Positions 1 through 13,867 of a stretch of DNA of 64,000 nucleotides are shown here, one piece after another (position 1 is the stretch's first letter; each line of letters starts with the position of its first letter). The notes under the pieces were generated by a model, which worked only from the letters and a program-made list of their open reading frames with translations, was not told where the DNA came from and did not search any database. The stretch covers positions 248,001 through 312,000 of the forward strand of contig LSRY02000037.1 of the NCBI GenBank assembly GCA_001643675.2, given 5' to 3'. Made by a program: the position numbers and the translations under genes. Origin of the DNA: Monocercomonoides exilis (taxonomy: Eukaryota; Preaxostyla; Oxymonadida; Polymastigidae).

Positions 1-267
1 ACATCCCGAGCAATATTAGATTTGCGGTGTGTATTTTGTATCAATGTAACATAATTATTTGTTTATATTTTGCATTTTATTTACAACATTTTAACCTTCT
101 AATGTAATTTCTAAATTTTTTTCATTCAACTTATTTCAACAAACAAATTTTATTTTTTTCACTCTTTTTCTTTCTTTCTTATTTTTTATTTGTTTATTTA
201 AATATAAAACAATGTTTCTATGTATTTTCATTTTCATTCACATATATATTTCTTTCATATTCCTCAG

Positions 268-381
268 GCTATGCTAACAGTCCCTGGCTCCTCTATCAAA
301 GTTCTTTCTCTCAAAAGGCTTTCTGCTCCTTCCGCGAAAATTGTTCTTTGGGAGTCAGCTGTTGAATGGATTGACATATGA
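268..381 (+). CDS. 3'-terminal exon of an unidentified gene (partial)
   Basis: An open frame follows a typical 3' splice site (pyrimidine-rich ...tattcctcag) at about 267 and runs to TGA at 379-381. It encodes about 37 residues, including MLTVPGSSIKVLSLKR and ending in AVEWIDI. Base composition is much less AT-rich than the flanks, which supports coding. The remainder of the gene would lie upstream of the window, with 1-267 being intron. I do not recognise the product; the alternating hydrophobic pattern suggests a C-terminal beta-strand module. The exon start is inferred from the splice-site context only. Confidence 0.35.
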   Translation, partial: AMLTVPGSSIKVLSLKRLSAPSAKIVLWESAVEWIDI

Positions 382-1354
382 ACATCTTTCTCTTTTATGT
401 CATTTATTCTATTTTTATTAAATTTACTTTATTTTTTGTTTATTTCTATGGAAATTCTATTTATTTATTTATTTATTAATGAATTTCAAAAAGATTGTGA
501 AGTATTGTCTTTGTTGTATGAAAGCTCTTCTTCTTCATTGAAATATCATTTTTATTTAAGTTTGCATTTAACATGTCATTTTATTCCTCATTTCACTTCA
601 CTTTGTTACTCTGCGCTGAGATCAAACTTTTGTTTGTTCAATTTCATTTCATTCTTTTCTTGCATTTTTGAAATTCCAGCTGCTTATTCATTGTTTTATC
701 AAATGTTTTGTTTCATTTCTTTTTCATTGTTAGATTAACGTGTGTTATTTGCAGTAATTACTGAAAGAAAAATATTTTTTTCAGTTTTCAACGCAGTTTT
801 TTGCACGAAATATTCTCATACAGATGTTGAATGAAAAAGAAAAAACAAATGTTTTATTGGAATTATTTTTATTTATTTATTGTTTTTATTGTTTTTATTC
901 TATTCTATTTTTTATCATTCAAAAACGACTAAAAAAATATTTTTTTTAAGTTAAAGTAGATTTCATCCAAAATTAACTTAAGCTGAAAAAAAAGGAACTG
1001 AAAACGAAAGATTCTTGTACTTCAACAGTTTCATAAAAAGAAAACGATCACAGCAATAAAGTCTAAACAAAATATCAAAATGATACGAAAATAGCACACA
1101 AAAAACAATCAAACAGAACACTCATAACAATTTACGTCTCAACAAAACATAAATAAACAGTGAAACGAAAAAAAATAAATGAAAATAAATAAAAATTAAA
1201 AAACTGATAATAATCCAGAAATACTGTTGATAATTTCTTTCTTTTCTTTTTCTTTTTCTTTTTCCTTTTTTTTTAATTAAAAAGAAAAAGAAAAAGAAAA
1301 AGCGAAAGAAAAAAAGAAAAAATAGAAATAAACAAGTATAATCGCAAATTCAAC
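382..1354. other. AT-rich intergenic region
   Basis: I see no convincing gene here. The 113-residue open frame at 397-738 is made almost entirely of Phe/Leu/Ser/Ile, as expected of T-rich noncoding DNA. The region separates the partial exon from the 3' end of the convergent minus-strand phospholipase B-like gene. It ends in a mirror-like pyrimidine/purine hairpin at about 1234-1305. Confidence 0.5.
1234..1305. repeat. Pyrimidine/purine hairpin repeat 3' of PLBD
   Basis: A run of CTTTTT units is followed directly, across a TTAATTAA centre, by its inverted copy made of AAAAAG units. The arms are about 30 nt and could fold into a stem. It lies 50-120 bp beyond the stop codon of the minus-strand PLBD gene and could fall within that gene's 3' untranslated or termination region. 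The role is inference. Confidence 0.6.
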
Positions 1355-4725
<3,371 letters not shown>

Positions 4726-4926
4726 GCGCAAAAAGCGCTTGCAATGTTTTCCAATTAATAAATAATTTTTTATGGGAAATGTTTTTCAAAAGAGATGGAT
4801 ATCTGTTATAAATTTCATTTGATTAATGCATTCAAATTGTCGTCATCTATATTAAAAAATAACGCATAATACATAATATGGTCACTTCGATCATTTCCCA
4901 TTGTAAGTCAGATCTGTTGAGATTTT
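4726..4926. promoter_or_regulatory. Divergent intergenic region between PLBD and eL8
   Basis: About 200 bp separate the start codons of the minus-strand PLBD gene and the plus-strand ribosomal protein gene, so both promoters must lie here. The sequence is AT-rich. I cannot point to a defined promoter element with confidence. Confidence 0.5.
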
Positions 4927-5946
4927 ATGCCTAAACAAGCTGCAAAAGCTCCAGCGAAGGCTGCTCCAAAGCCAAAAACCAAGAAAGACGAAAAGAAAGT
5001 GGCAAAGAAAGTGGCAGAAAAGCCCAAGGTTAAGGCTGCAGCAAAGCCCACACCCGCAAAGGCTAAGGATACAAAGAAAATGACAACAAAGCCTGTTGTC
5101 AAGGCTAAAGCAGCAAAAGCCACAAAGCAAGCTCCAAAGGATACTAAAAAAACTCAACCAAAGAAGAAGATCGAGAAAAGGAAGAAGACAAAAGAGGAAA
5201 AGACTCTTGACGTTGCATCTCAGATCAAGGAGCATCAATGCATAAAGCGCCCAAGACACTTCCACATTGGCGGAGACCTTCCTCCACCACGAGATTTGAG
5301 CAGAATGGTGAAATGGCCCAGATACATCAGACTCCAAAGAATGAAAAAAATCATGTACACTCGTTTGAAGATTCCGGCAATGATCAACCAATTCACATCA
5401 ACACTTAGCAAGCAAAATGCAAAGAAAGTTTTCAGTCTTATTAAAAAGTATCGTCCAGAAACCGAGACTCAAAAGAAGAAGCGTCTTTTAGCTATGGCAA
5501 AGGCAAAGAAACAAAAGAAAACCGTCAAGCAACAAAAGCCTTTCGTTGTTAAATTTGGTGTTAATCATGTTGCTTCACTTGTTGAGCAAAAGAAGGCAAG
5601 ACTTGTTGTTATTGCCAACGATGTTGATCCAATTGAGCACGTTCTTTGGCTTCCAACTCTTTGCAGAAAGATGGACGTTCCTTATTGCATTGTTAAGAAC
5701 AAAGCTCGTCTCGGACGCGCAGTTCATCTTAAGACTGCAACCTGCCTTGCATTCGTGAATGTTCGCCCAGCAGATAAGCACGAGCTTACAAAGGTCAATG
5801 CAATGTGCAGAGCCAACTACAACAACAAAGCCGAACAAATTGCACGTGCTGTTGGTGGAGGTAAATTAGGTCTGCGTTCATCTATCGCTCTGAAAAAGAG
5901 AGCTGAAGCCCTTAAGAAGGCTTCACTTGATAAACACAAGGCTTAA
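4927..5946 (+). CDS. RPL7A: 60S ribosomal protein eL8 (L7a) with Lys/Ala-rich N-terminal extension
   Basis: Intronless frame of 339 residues from a real ATG; typical eL8 proteins are about 260-270. Residues 1-92 are Lys/Ala/Pro-rich and resemble a histone H1 tail. The eL8 body follows with hallmark stretches: KRPRHFHIGGDLPPPRDLSR at about 107-126, VKWPRYIRLQR at about 128-138, then the L7Ae RNA-binding fold at about 205-290 containing GVNHVASLVEQKKARLVVIA and the DVDPIEHVLWLP core. It is a structural component of the large ribosomal subunit, binding 25S/28S rRNA. Codon use is biased and less AT-rich than the flanks, as expected for a highly expressed gene. The product call is secure; only the function of the extension is open. 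Confidence 0.97.
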   Translation: MPKQAAKAPAKAAPKPKTKKDEKKVAKKVAEKPKVKAAAKPTPAKAKDTKKMTTKPVVKAKAAKATKQAPKDTKKTQPKKKIEKRKKTKEEKTLDVASQIKEHQCIKRPRHFHIGGDLPPPRDLSRMVKWPRYIRLQRMKKIMYTRLKIPAMINQFTSTLSKQNAKKVFSLIKKYRPETETQKKKRLLAMAKAKKQKKTVKQQKPFVVKFGVNHVASLVEQKKARLVVIANDVDPIEHVLWLPTLCRKMDVPYCIVKNKARLGRAVHLKTATCLAFVNVRPADKHELTKVNAMCRANYNNKAEQIARAVGGGKLGLRSSIALKKRAEALKKASLDKHKA

Positions 5947-6322
5947 TAATTTTTCTTCTCTTTTCTCAGCAGATCACTAAAAAATAGACATACGTCTGAA
6001 CAAAAATAAGTTTATATTTTTTTTCATTTATACGAAAAAACAAAACATTTCTTATTTAAAAATGAAGCATTTTCCTTCAAAAAAGATTTTTAATATTTGG
6101 AAAATTTGAAAAGGTTTTTTTTTAAGACTAATTTTTATTGAGAACAACCAAATTTATATTTATCACGCTTTTCAGTATGAGTCAATTTAGAAGATTTGAT
6201 AACGATTGAAGGAAAATAAGTTGGAATTAAATTTGAATTGAAATAAAAGAAAAATTCGTGATTCATTATGGTTAATTTTTCTTTAATGAAGTTTCTCCTT
6301 GAATGGCCCATTTTATTCAGTA
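5947..6322. other. 3' flank of eL8, AT-rich
   Basis: Noncoding AT-rich sequence between the eL8 stop codon and the foldback element. No gene is seen. Confidence 0.5.
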
Positions 6323-7287
6323 GGGTCAGTAATTTATCATATCCCCTTTTTTTTATCGGGACCTAAATTTTCTGGCTCTCAAGAGCACTTTCAGAAAAAT
6401 ATAAATAATAGAAAATTATTAATATTTTATAATATACTATTTCTGAAAATATTTTTTCAAATTTTAATTTTTGTGAAAAGATCTGGTGTTTTTTGTTTTA
6501 TTTTTAAGATCAAAGACTTGCTCGTATTTTCATGAGCTTTTTGTTTTGAGATTTTTAAGTATTGTTATTGTTATTGAACATAACTTCTTTATAATTTTGG
6601 TTATTTTTCATTGTTTAACACTTCGTTTTTTTACTATTTTTTGCATTTCACTAAATTTCGATAAAATTAAAAATAAAATGTGAAATTAGAGTTAGCATGT
6701 TTTTGTTCATAAAAGAATAGTTAAAAAACTAATTGATATGTGTATCACCAAAATTTTGAAACGAAAAAATATGATTTGAAGTTAAAAACACAAAAATGCA
6801 CAAAAACATGTTTTTTTGAATAATGATCTCGATCATTAAAAATTTAAGATTTTCTTATTTCTGATTACCTTTATTTGTTGATAATTAATATATTTACGCT
6901 TTCAAATTAACGAAAAAACTTATTTATTCAGATGCATTCTTCAATTTGTCGAAATTTAGTGAAATGCAAAAAATAATAAAAAAACGAAGTGTTTAATAAC
7001 AAAAAATAACCAAAAACATAAAAAAGATAAGTTTAATAGCAATATCAACACTCAGAACACTCAAAACAAAAAGCTCATGAAAATACGAGCAAGTCTTTGA
7101 TCTTAAAAATAAAACAAAAAACACCAGATCTTTTCACAAAAATTAAAATTTGAAAAAATATTTTCAGAAATAGTATATTATAAAATATTAATAATTTTCT
7201 ATTATTTATTTTTTTCTGAAAGTGCTCTTGAGAGCCAGAAAATTTAGGTCCCGATAAAAAAAAGGGGATATGATAAATTACTGACCC
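6323..7287. mobile_element. 965-bp foldback/MITE-like element with ~340-bp inverted arms
   Basis: Arms at about 6323-6663 and 6947-7287 are near-identical inverted copies; both arms even translate to the same accidental peptide on opposite strands. Termini are GGGTCAGTAATTTATC... in both directions, and each end is flanked by TA (6321-6322 and 7288-7289), as expected for a TA target-site duplication of the Tc1/mariner type. The central spacer is about 283 bp. No transposase is encoded, so movement would need an enzyme in trans. The arms differ slightly in the inner part, so it is not brand new. Confidence 0.85.
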
Positions 7288-7855
7288 TAGTGTACATTCG
7301 TGTGGAATCCTTGGATAATGGATGAAATCTGAATAAGACATTTTTATTTGAAAAAAGAAAGTTTATTTGAATAAGAAGCTTTTTATTTCAAATACAGGCA
7401 GTTAATTCGAATAAACACAGTTTATTTGAGAACTGAGCCCTTTATTTGAGTTATTTATTATTGAGGGATATACGATCAAAAAGTGTCAAAAATTTTAAGT
7501 TTCGTGATGTTTCACAGATGTTTTTAAATGTGGATTGAACCTTATAATAACAATTAACTTTCATCTCATGTTAAATTTTGTAAAAACTCTTTGTAAACAG
7601 GAGTTTGAACGGAAAAATAAAATTTATTGACTTGTTAAAAAGAGTTTTTGATTATCAGTAAAGTTATTCTGAAAGAAAATATTTCTTATCGATAAATCAA
7701 AACATATGACGAACAACTGGCTTTAATATGTGTTCAAAAGTGCATGTACTTCCATAAAGGACAAAAATATATTTGACAAAAATAAAGCAGTAAACAGAAA
7801 TGGCAACATAAAAAATTGAAGCAATGAATTGAATATCACTGCTGCATTTCCCAAG

Positions 7856-8431
7856 ATGAGCATCATCAAACACGTTTCGCTCTTCATCAATAATCACTTG
7901 TCAGCAACAAAATCGATTCAAAATGCTTTCCTTTCCCATCGAATTTGCAAACTTTCCATTCAACAATCGTTCCGCTTGAAAACTTTTGATAAAATAGAGA
8001 ACAGAATAACAGACAAGAAAACAACACTGAGCAAAACTGCCTCTTCTTCTTCTTCTCCTCCTTATTCAATTTCATCATCATTATCTTCTTCCTCCTCCTC
8101 TTCTTCTTCTCCTTCGTCACTTACAATGAAATTGCTTGCCAGCAGCCCTGCTGATATCGATTTCAGTGTTGATGTTAATGTAAATGCCCCTTCTATCGAT
8201 CATCTCCTTCAGTCACTCCGCAAACTATTGGCAAACTTCTATCGCATTCTTATCAAACCCGTTCCTCTGCTCCTTCTCCAAAGCAATTCTCATTCATTTC
8301 ACTTTCCTTCTTCCCTCTTCCCTCTTCCCTCTTCCCTCTTCCCTCTTCCCTCTTCCCTCTTCCCTCTTCCCCTCGTCTTCCATTCGTCCAGTCATCTCTC
8401 ACAGCACACTTTCAGCTACTGCTGTGTGTAA
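7856..8431 (+). CDS. Ser-rich open frame, hypothetical
   Basis: An open frame from ATG 7856 encodes about 191 residues. The N-terminal half has ordinary composition (MSIIKHVSLFINNHLSATKS...). It is followed by a Ser run encoded by TCT/TCC, a segment SPADIDFSVDVNVNAPSIDH with reasonable coding character, and then a heptanucleotide minisatellite read as FPLPSSL repeats. Domain identity is not recognised. It may be an exon of a low-complexity gene or a chance frame in pyrimidine-rich DNA; I cannot place introns. It sits inside the putative 3.2-kb element. Confidence 0.25.
   Translation: MSIIKHVSLFINNHLSATKSIQNAFLSHRICKLSIQQSFRLKTFDKIENRITDKKTTLSKTASSSSSPPYSISSSLSSSSSSSSSPSSLTMKLLASSPADIDFSVDVNVNAPSIDHLLQSLRKLLANFYRILIKPVPLLLLQSNSHSFHFPSSLFPLPSSLFPLPSSLFPLPLVFHSSSHLSQHTFSYCCV
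8308..8372. repeat. CTTCCCT heptanucleotide minisatellite
   Basis: About eight to nine tandem CTTCCCT units in direct orientation. The 7-bp unit does not preserve frame, so a copy-number change would frameshift any reading frame crossing it. That argues against strong coding constraint here. Confidence 0.85.
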
Positions 8432-10507
8432 AAGAATGTGGATGAAATTGCACCGAAGAAGTTGAACTGAATGACAAATGTGCTCATTTCCATCCTCCTT
8501 TCTGGTTCTTCATTTTTGCAATCGAATTTCTCTCATTGTTCTTCATTCATTCTTTCATTTCCCTTGCTGCTCTTTGAACCATCCTTTTCCTTTCTCCAAT
8601 GCCTCCCAGTCCGTTCATTTTCCATGGCAGCTCAGTAACCAAATCCTGTTAAAAATTAATTGGATACATTTCTTGTGTTTGCCGCAGTTGATCATATCAA
8701 AATAAAATATCGTGTAAATTGCGCTTTTCTTCTTTTTTTCCTTCTTCTTTTCTGATGAAAAATCAAAAGATAAAAAATATTGAAAAATTAAATGAATCAA
8801 TCATACAAACAAACAAACCTTTTAACAACAACAATTTGAATGTCTCTTCATCCATTTTTCCCTTTCCATTGCAAATATCAAATGAATATTTCATGCTTTC
8901 TTCATTTCTTCATCCAAATTGCTTTGCTGCCTCCTCCTCAATAAAGAAAACAATTTGCGAATAATGCTCCTCATTCATCTCTCTGCTTCGATCTCCTTCT
9001 TCTGGTCTGTCATAAATATGAGGTTGAACGAACAACGAAGAAATAATTTCATTTTCATCATCATCAGCAATTTTATGAGTGAAGCAGAGAAGAAAGATGA
9101 AGTTGTTGTTGAAGACGGCTTTATATTACTAAAAAATTCCGCAATCAAATAGAATCAATGATGGCAGGCGAAGGATATTCATCATTGATTGAATGGCAAA
9201 TGGCAGACTTATTATCTTTTCATATCGTTTCTTTGGAATAGTTTCTCAACTGCAGATGAAATAGGTGGTTGAGCAATGAATATATCGGAGAAATATGTAG
9301 AATTTCTTTGGAGAAGGACAATAATATGCTTGGTCGAAAATCATGTTCTGAGGCTCCAACAACGCTTCTCTGGAGGGAACGGAGAATAACTCAAAAGGAT
9401 CAATAAAAAATCATCAAGACTCAATCTGCAAAAAGGCCTGTGAAAGCTTCATCAGATCAATCCATGATATAAAATATTGCATTTCGCTCATATGTGAGGA
9501 CAAACAAATTGCCTTGTTCAAATCAACGGAGAAATTGTGACAAGCAACCAAAAAATCGTCATCAGCTCAAGTCGGCAAAGGCATTGAAGAGAAAATATCG
9601 GATATACGCTTGATCATGCAGCAATACTCCAAATATTCTCACTCCACGTGGTTTGTGAAAGATTCGGTTCTGCATTGTTTTGTAAATAAATATCAAATGA
9701 AAGACAGCATCGGTTGTCGTCCAAAAAAAATAGTGCATGAAATCCATATGGTGGTATTCACATTTGGCGATGTGCAACCAGTATTTCGAGCAATCGCACT
9801 CAATCTTGAATGTTCATGAAAACATCTCGTTTCTTGTTGTTTCCCCTCCTTTCATCCAAAATACAAATTGGAAAGATTCCGTGAAGCTGCTCATGCGCCA
9901 GGCTCTGTTGGTGGATGCTCAGCAACTGCGTGTTTTTTGTGGAACAACTGCAGAAACAATGAGAATGAGGAAATGTAGTGATTTCGAAACAAAACTGTTC
10001 ATTGTTCGTTCCAAAAAAGACATGACATTTTCGTTAATAAAGCAGTAACAAAAACTCTCCTCTTTGTATATGATATCGCGTCGTTGTTCATTTGATACTT
10101 CTTATCAAGTAAATAAAAGGAAAAATCGAAGATTTGGATTTTAATTTCCAACTTATGTTGTGATCAAAGTTGATAAAAATGATTATACAATAAAAAAACT
10201 CAAAAACATATGAAAAGTTATGATAATAAATATAGGAATCATGAAAAAATTCATAAAATATCTTCATTAAACAATAAATCTCAAAATTAAAAGAAAAAAG
10301 TGCTTGATCATATATTTTTAATAATTTATAAACTGAGAATAACACATGAAAAACATCAAAAACATGTGCAATATTTCCATTATAACATCCTTTTGTTTTT
10401 AATTCGAATCTTTCATGGTTGATTCAAGAAAGCAGCCGTTTATTTGAATAAACGACCTCACATTCAATTATAAGGGGATTTATTCGAATAAAGTCAGATC
10501 ATTCGAA
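8432..10507. other. No recognised gene, interior of putative element
   Basis: Small open frames on both strands (for example 9737-10048 plus) have mixed composition but no motif I recognise. Reading around 9560-10050 for a DDE transposase gave nothing secure. It may hold decayed element sequence. Confidence 0.35.
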
Positions 10508-10548
10508 TAAAAACTTTTTATTCGCATTTCATCCAATTATCCTCGATT

Positions 10549-11051
10549 GAATTGTCGGTCGACTTGTCGAGTCATATGAAAAATGTCGGTCTATCGCAGA
10601 GGTTTAATAATAATAATTATTATTTATATAATTATTATTATTGTTATTATTAAAATAACTATAATTATAATTATTTTTTTGTGACGGACGAGGCAAAAAA
10701 TGATTTGTTAGGTCAGACAGGCTTAGTCCGCATCATATAATACATCTTGTTCTGTTAGGAATTATTATTTGGCTTTTCTCAGATTTTGTTGATCTGAAAT
10801 TTCCATATTCCGCACACCATTATTTAAAGCAGCCATAACATTTTCTATCAAAAGACAAAGTGTTGATTTATCTCTTGAATCACAAGCCAGAAATGCTTAT
10901 GGACAAAAGAATTGTGTGGACGCTGATATTTATGTGGCTGTTGCGAATATTTATTTTTCATCTGTTTTGTCACATTAAACGTGTGCACAATCGGTGTGAA
11001 TGATAAATTGCGGATGCTATCTGGATGGGCTGCTTTGGAGAAATGCAGGGA
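10549..11051. other. AT-rich intergenic with AT palindrome
   Basis: Contains an (AAT/ATT) imperfect palindrome at about 10602-10670 that could extrude as a hairpin, preceded by TCGGTCGACTTGTCG. No coding signal is evident apart from the proposed first exon of the next gene. Confidence 0.4.
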
Positions 11052-11673
11052 ATGAATGCCTGCCAAAAATTTGGTGGTTTGTGATCATAGTTGCTTTCAG
11101 GATCATGATGATGGCGTTTCTTTCCATTTTTCTTTGTTTTTGAAGAATTGTTATCCGAGCTGGAAAATTGCGATGAAGACGTGCAAAAGCAGAAGGTTGA
11201 AGAAATGATCGGAGCAATGGACGAAATGGACAGAGAAGAACTCAATTCTGTTTTAACGAAAGAGCTATTCAACAAAATCAACAAAATGATGGAGGAAGGG
11301 AAAATATCAATTGGAAATTCAATTTTGCTGTTGAAGTCCGTGGGATATTGCAAAGTGTTGAAATATTTATATAACACGCGCTTTGATGAATCTTTGTTGC
11401 ACGAACGATTCGAGAAGATGATAAATGATGAAAATGAGAAGAAAAAGGAAGAAAAGGATGAAAAGCTTCTTGCTGATCTTTGCGAATGCTTTCTTTTGCT
11501 TCATGAGAATATTTCAAGAGAACTTGCTTCAATGTGTTTGCCTTGTTTACTGAAAGCTGCCTCAAAGAAAGAGGAAGACGAGGAAACTCAAAAAGAAGTG
11601 GAAATAGCTTTGCTATCTTTGAGTACTATTCGCTATTATGTATGAGCATTTCTATTTTATTTTTGAAATTATT

Positions 11674-11730
<57 letters not shown>

Positions 11731-12486
11731 TATTGTTAGAGATTTGATAAAGAATTGTATTTGGATGAAATCAAAGAGATCATCGAATATCATCAGGAGC
11801 ATCACAACCTCACTCGACTTGCCTATCAGTCTGCTTGGCAGTTTTTGATAAGAAGAATTTTATTTACTAGAAGCTTGGAAGAAGTAGTTATGAATGAACT
11901 GCATTTCGCAAGAGAGGCAAGAAGAGAATTAGAAAAGCTTTCAAAATGTGTTGATGGGAAGAGAAAAGAAGGAGATGGAGGAAAAGAAATTATTATTCGA
12001 AGATGGATCGATGTTATTGATAGACACTTGACCAGGTACACATTGTGGAATGAAGAACTTGCTGGTGTGATAGGCAGCCTTGTTCAGTTATCTCGAGCAT
12101 CAAGAGATAATCACCCAGATACAAGCAAACAATGCTTTTTTATATTTAGAAGAGTAGCGGAACGTGTTATTGTGAAAATTGATAGCTTATTGAAAAGTGG
12201 AGTTGTTGGTGTTGTTTTGGAGGAAATGGAGCAATCAACTTTGAATGATGGAATCATGCGGGATTGTTTGGATTTCTTTTTGATTATTTTAAAAAGATTG
12301 AATAAAGAGGAGAAAGATGAAATGGAAGAAATGAAAAGAAAGGCAATCAAAAGGAAGATATTTGAAAAGATGGAAGAAGAGGGATGTGAAGATGCCATCA
12401 CAAGCTTTCATGAAATATTTTATTTTCTATACAGAAAATTTGATAATTTATCTTTGGATATTTCAGATTATCTTGTGTATTTTTGA
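11052..12486 (+). CDS. Oxymonad multicopy-family protein (hypothetical, helical, Lys/Glu-rich)
   Basis: Proposed exons 11052-11073, 11146-11639 and 11740-12486 give 420 residues. The second intron (GTATGA...GTTAG, 100 bp, phase 0) is firm because it joins ...STIRYY to RFDKELYLDEIKEI in frame and carries CT and TA microsatellites. The first (GTGGTT...TGAAG, 72 bp, phase 1) is my proposal for an otherwise missing start; it gives MNACQKF joined to ELLSELENC. Landmarks are ELENCDEDVQKQKVEEM, ILLLKSVGYCK, YHQEHHNLTRLAYQSAWQFL, NELHFAREARRELE, VKIDSLLKSGV and KRKIFEKMEEEGCEDAITSF. From memory these match a large family of Monocercomonoides hypothetical proteins. The pattern suggests an all-helical, perhaps armadillo-like protein. 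Function is unknown. Confidence 0.75.
11676..11731. repeat. (CT)n-(TA)n compound microsatellite in intron
   Basis: About 17 CT units run straight into about 11 TA units, all inside the 11640-11739 intron just upstream of its TTAG acceptor. The CT part can serve as the polypyrimidine tract. Confidence 0.9.
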
Positions 12487-13149
12487 GGAAATAAGAGGAA
12501 TTTCACTTTGAGAGTCAAAAAATATGAAGATTTGAGGAATAACCATCCAGTTTTCATTGTTATCCATAATTTTGTTTTGATAATTTCAGCTTTGTAAATC
12601 CATTAAATTGTAATTGAAAATGTTTTGTGAATTTTGAATTGTTTTTTTTTAAAGTTGTAATTTTTTTCTTTTCACAACACACATAGAAAAATTCAACAAG
12701 CTTGATTCTCTTCCTGTTGATTTTTCTTATTTCTTATTATTAATTATATACTTTAAAACAAATGTTCATCTTTCTTGAAAAGTATTGGTATTCTTTGAAA
12801 AAACACATTCATCAATTTTGCACATTAGAATTCCTTCATTTCTAGAGTGAATGAGTATTCTGCACAAAATATCATAAAAAAGGAAACACAAAAAGATGAA
12901 GCGAATATCTATTCAGTTAAATTATTAATACAAAAAATAATCTGGATTATTCTTAATCAAATGAAAATCTCCAAATACACCTTTACATATATAATGGCAC
13001 AACATGATGATGTAATCTTCATTTCCTTCTTCTTTCATTTTTTCAAATACTTTCCTTTTCAACTCTTTTCATTTTGTTTCGTTCGCTTCTCCATCTGTCT
13101 TTTCTTTCGGTCTTTTTGAAAAAATCAAAAGAATAAGTTCCAAGCATTC
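12487..13149. other. AT-rich intergenic region
   Basis: Follows the stop of the multicopy-family gene. Only short Phe/Ile-rich frames are present and nothing is recognised. Confidence 0.45.
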
Positions 13150-13867
13150 TTATTCCATTTCTTCATTCCATGCTGATCGATGAATTTCCTCCAAAAAGAA
13201 TTCAAAGACTCCGCCTTTCAACAGTCCATCAACCTCTGCCACTTCTGCTACTCTTCTTTCTTCTGCTATTTTGAGCAAACGAATGAGCATCGGCTTCTCT
13301 GCTTGCCATTTTCTATTGAAAGAATTTTTTGGAACATTTTTGTCAAATCCATTGACATAATCTGCTTCTTCCTCTTCCTCTTCCTCTTCCTCTTCCTCTT
13401 CCTCTTCCTCTTCCTCTTCCTCTTTCTCCTTTTCATTTCTTCTTTCTTCCCAGAAAACAAAAAAAGAACAAGATATCTCCTTTATCTTCAATGCATTCAG
13501 AAGATAAGCCTGCTGAAAATGTTCAACTGCATCTCAACATAATTTCAGTAAGGTGACATTTCTGGTACAGATTGTATTTTTATCCAATATGAGGATATTC
13601 ATCATATTTATAAAATTGTTTGCTCAGTTTATGATTGAAACCCATCCCTCTGCGGGTGTTGTCGATATGCACTGCCACAACACGAAGAATGCGATTCTGC
13701 GGAAAGAGCTGCCTTTGAACCAGCTGAACCACACATTTGCCCACAAGCTCCAATCCACTGAAGAGATATTCAACTTCTTCCAAGGCCTTCTTTTCACCGA
13801 AGCCTTGACGCATCTGCTTCAGACTCCACTTCACTTGCTTTTCTATTTGTGTGCTGAACCGCTCCAA
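13150..13867 (-). pseudogene. Decayed relative of the 11-12.5 kb multicopy family
   Basis: On the minus strand, the frame 13491-13150 contains AEVDGLLKGGVFEFFLEEIH, which aligns with VKIDSLLKSGVVGVVLEEME of the intact neighbour, preceded by a comparable RLLKIAEERR segment. A second minus-strand frame (13867-13580) with WSLKQMRQGFGEKKALEEVE resembles, as I recall, other members of Monocercomonoides repeated families. The pieces are separated by stops and a hexanucleotide tract encoding poly-Glu. Fragments face the intact copy, so this looks like an inverted, decayed duplicate. Exact limits are uncertain. Confidence 0.5.
13367..13423. repeat. CTTCCT hexanucleotide tract
   Basis: About nine tandem CTTCCT units on the plus strand, read as Glu repeats on the minus strand inside the decayed family member. 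Confidence 0.85.

Larger units (their letters stand above)
7306..10548. mobile_element. Putative 3.2-kb element bounded by inverted ends with TTATTCGAATAA-like motifs
   Basis: The left end (about 7306-7345, GGATAATGGATGAAAT...) is repeated inverted at about 10508-10548 (GGATAATTGGATGAAAT). Just inside both ends lie several copies of a palindromic motif close to TTATTCGAATAA: about 7361, 7401 and 7417 on the left, and about 10440, 10478 and 10501 on the right. Such subterminal repeats are typical of transposase binding sites. The interior has no recognisable transposase. It starts about 16 bp after the foldback element ends. Alternative: two solo ends of a shared family flanking ordinary DNA. 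Confidence 0.5.

Noticed and set aside
397-738. 113-residue plus-strand ORF
   Set aside because: Composition is Phe/Leu/Ser/Ile only, as expected from T-rich DNA; no motif or splice support.
6299-7341. Matching 78- and 88-residue ORFs on opposite strands
   Set aside because: They look like a conserved protein pair only because they are the two arms of the foldback element.
7306-10548. A transposase gene inside the 3.2-kb segment
   Set aside because: I looked for DDE/D or helix-turn-helix features in all frames and found nothing I could support.
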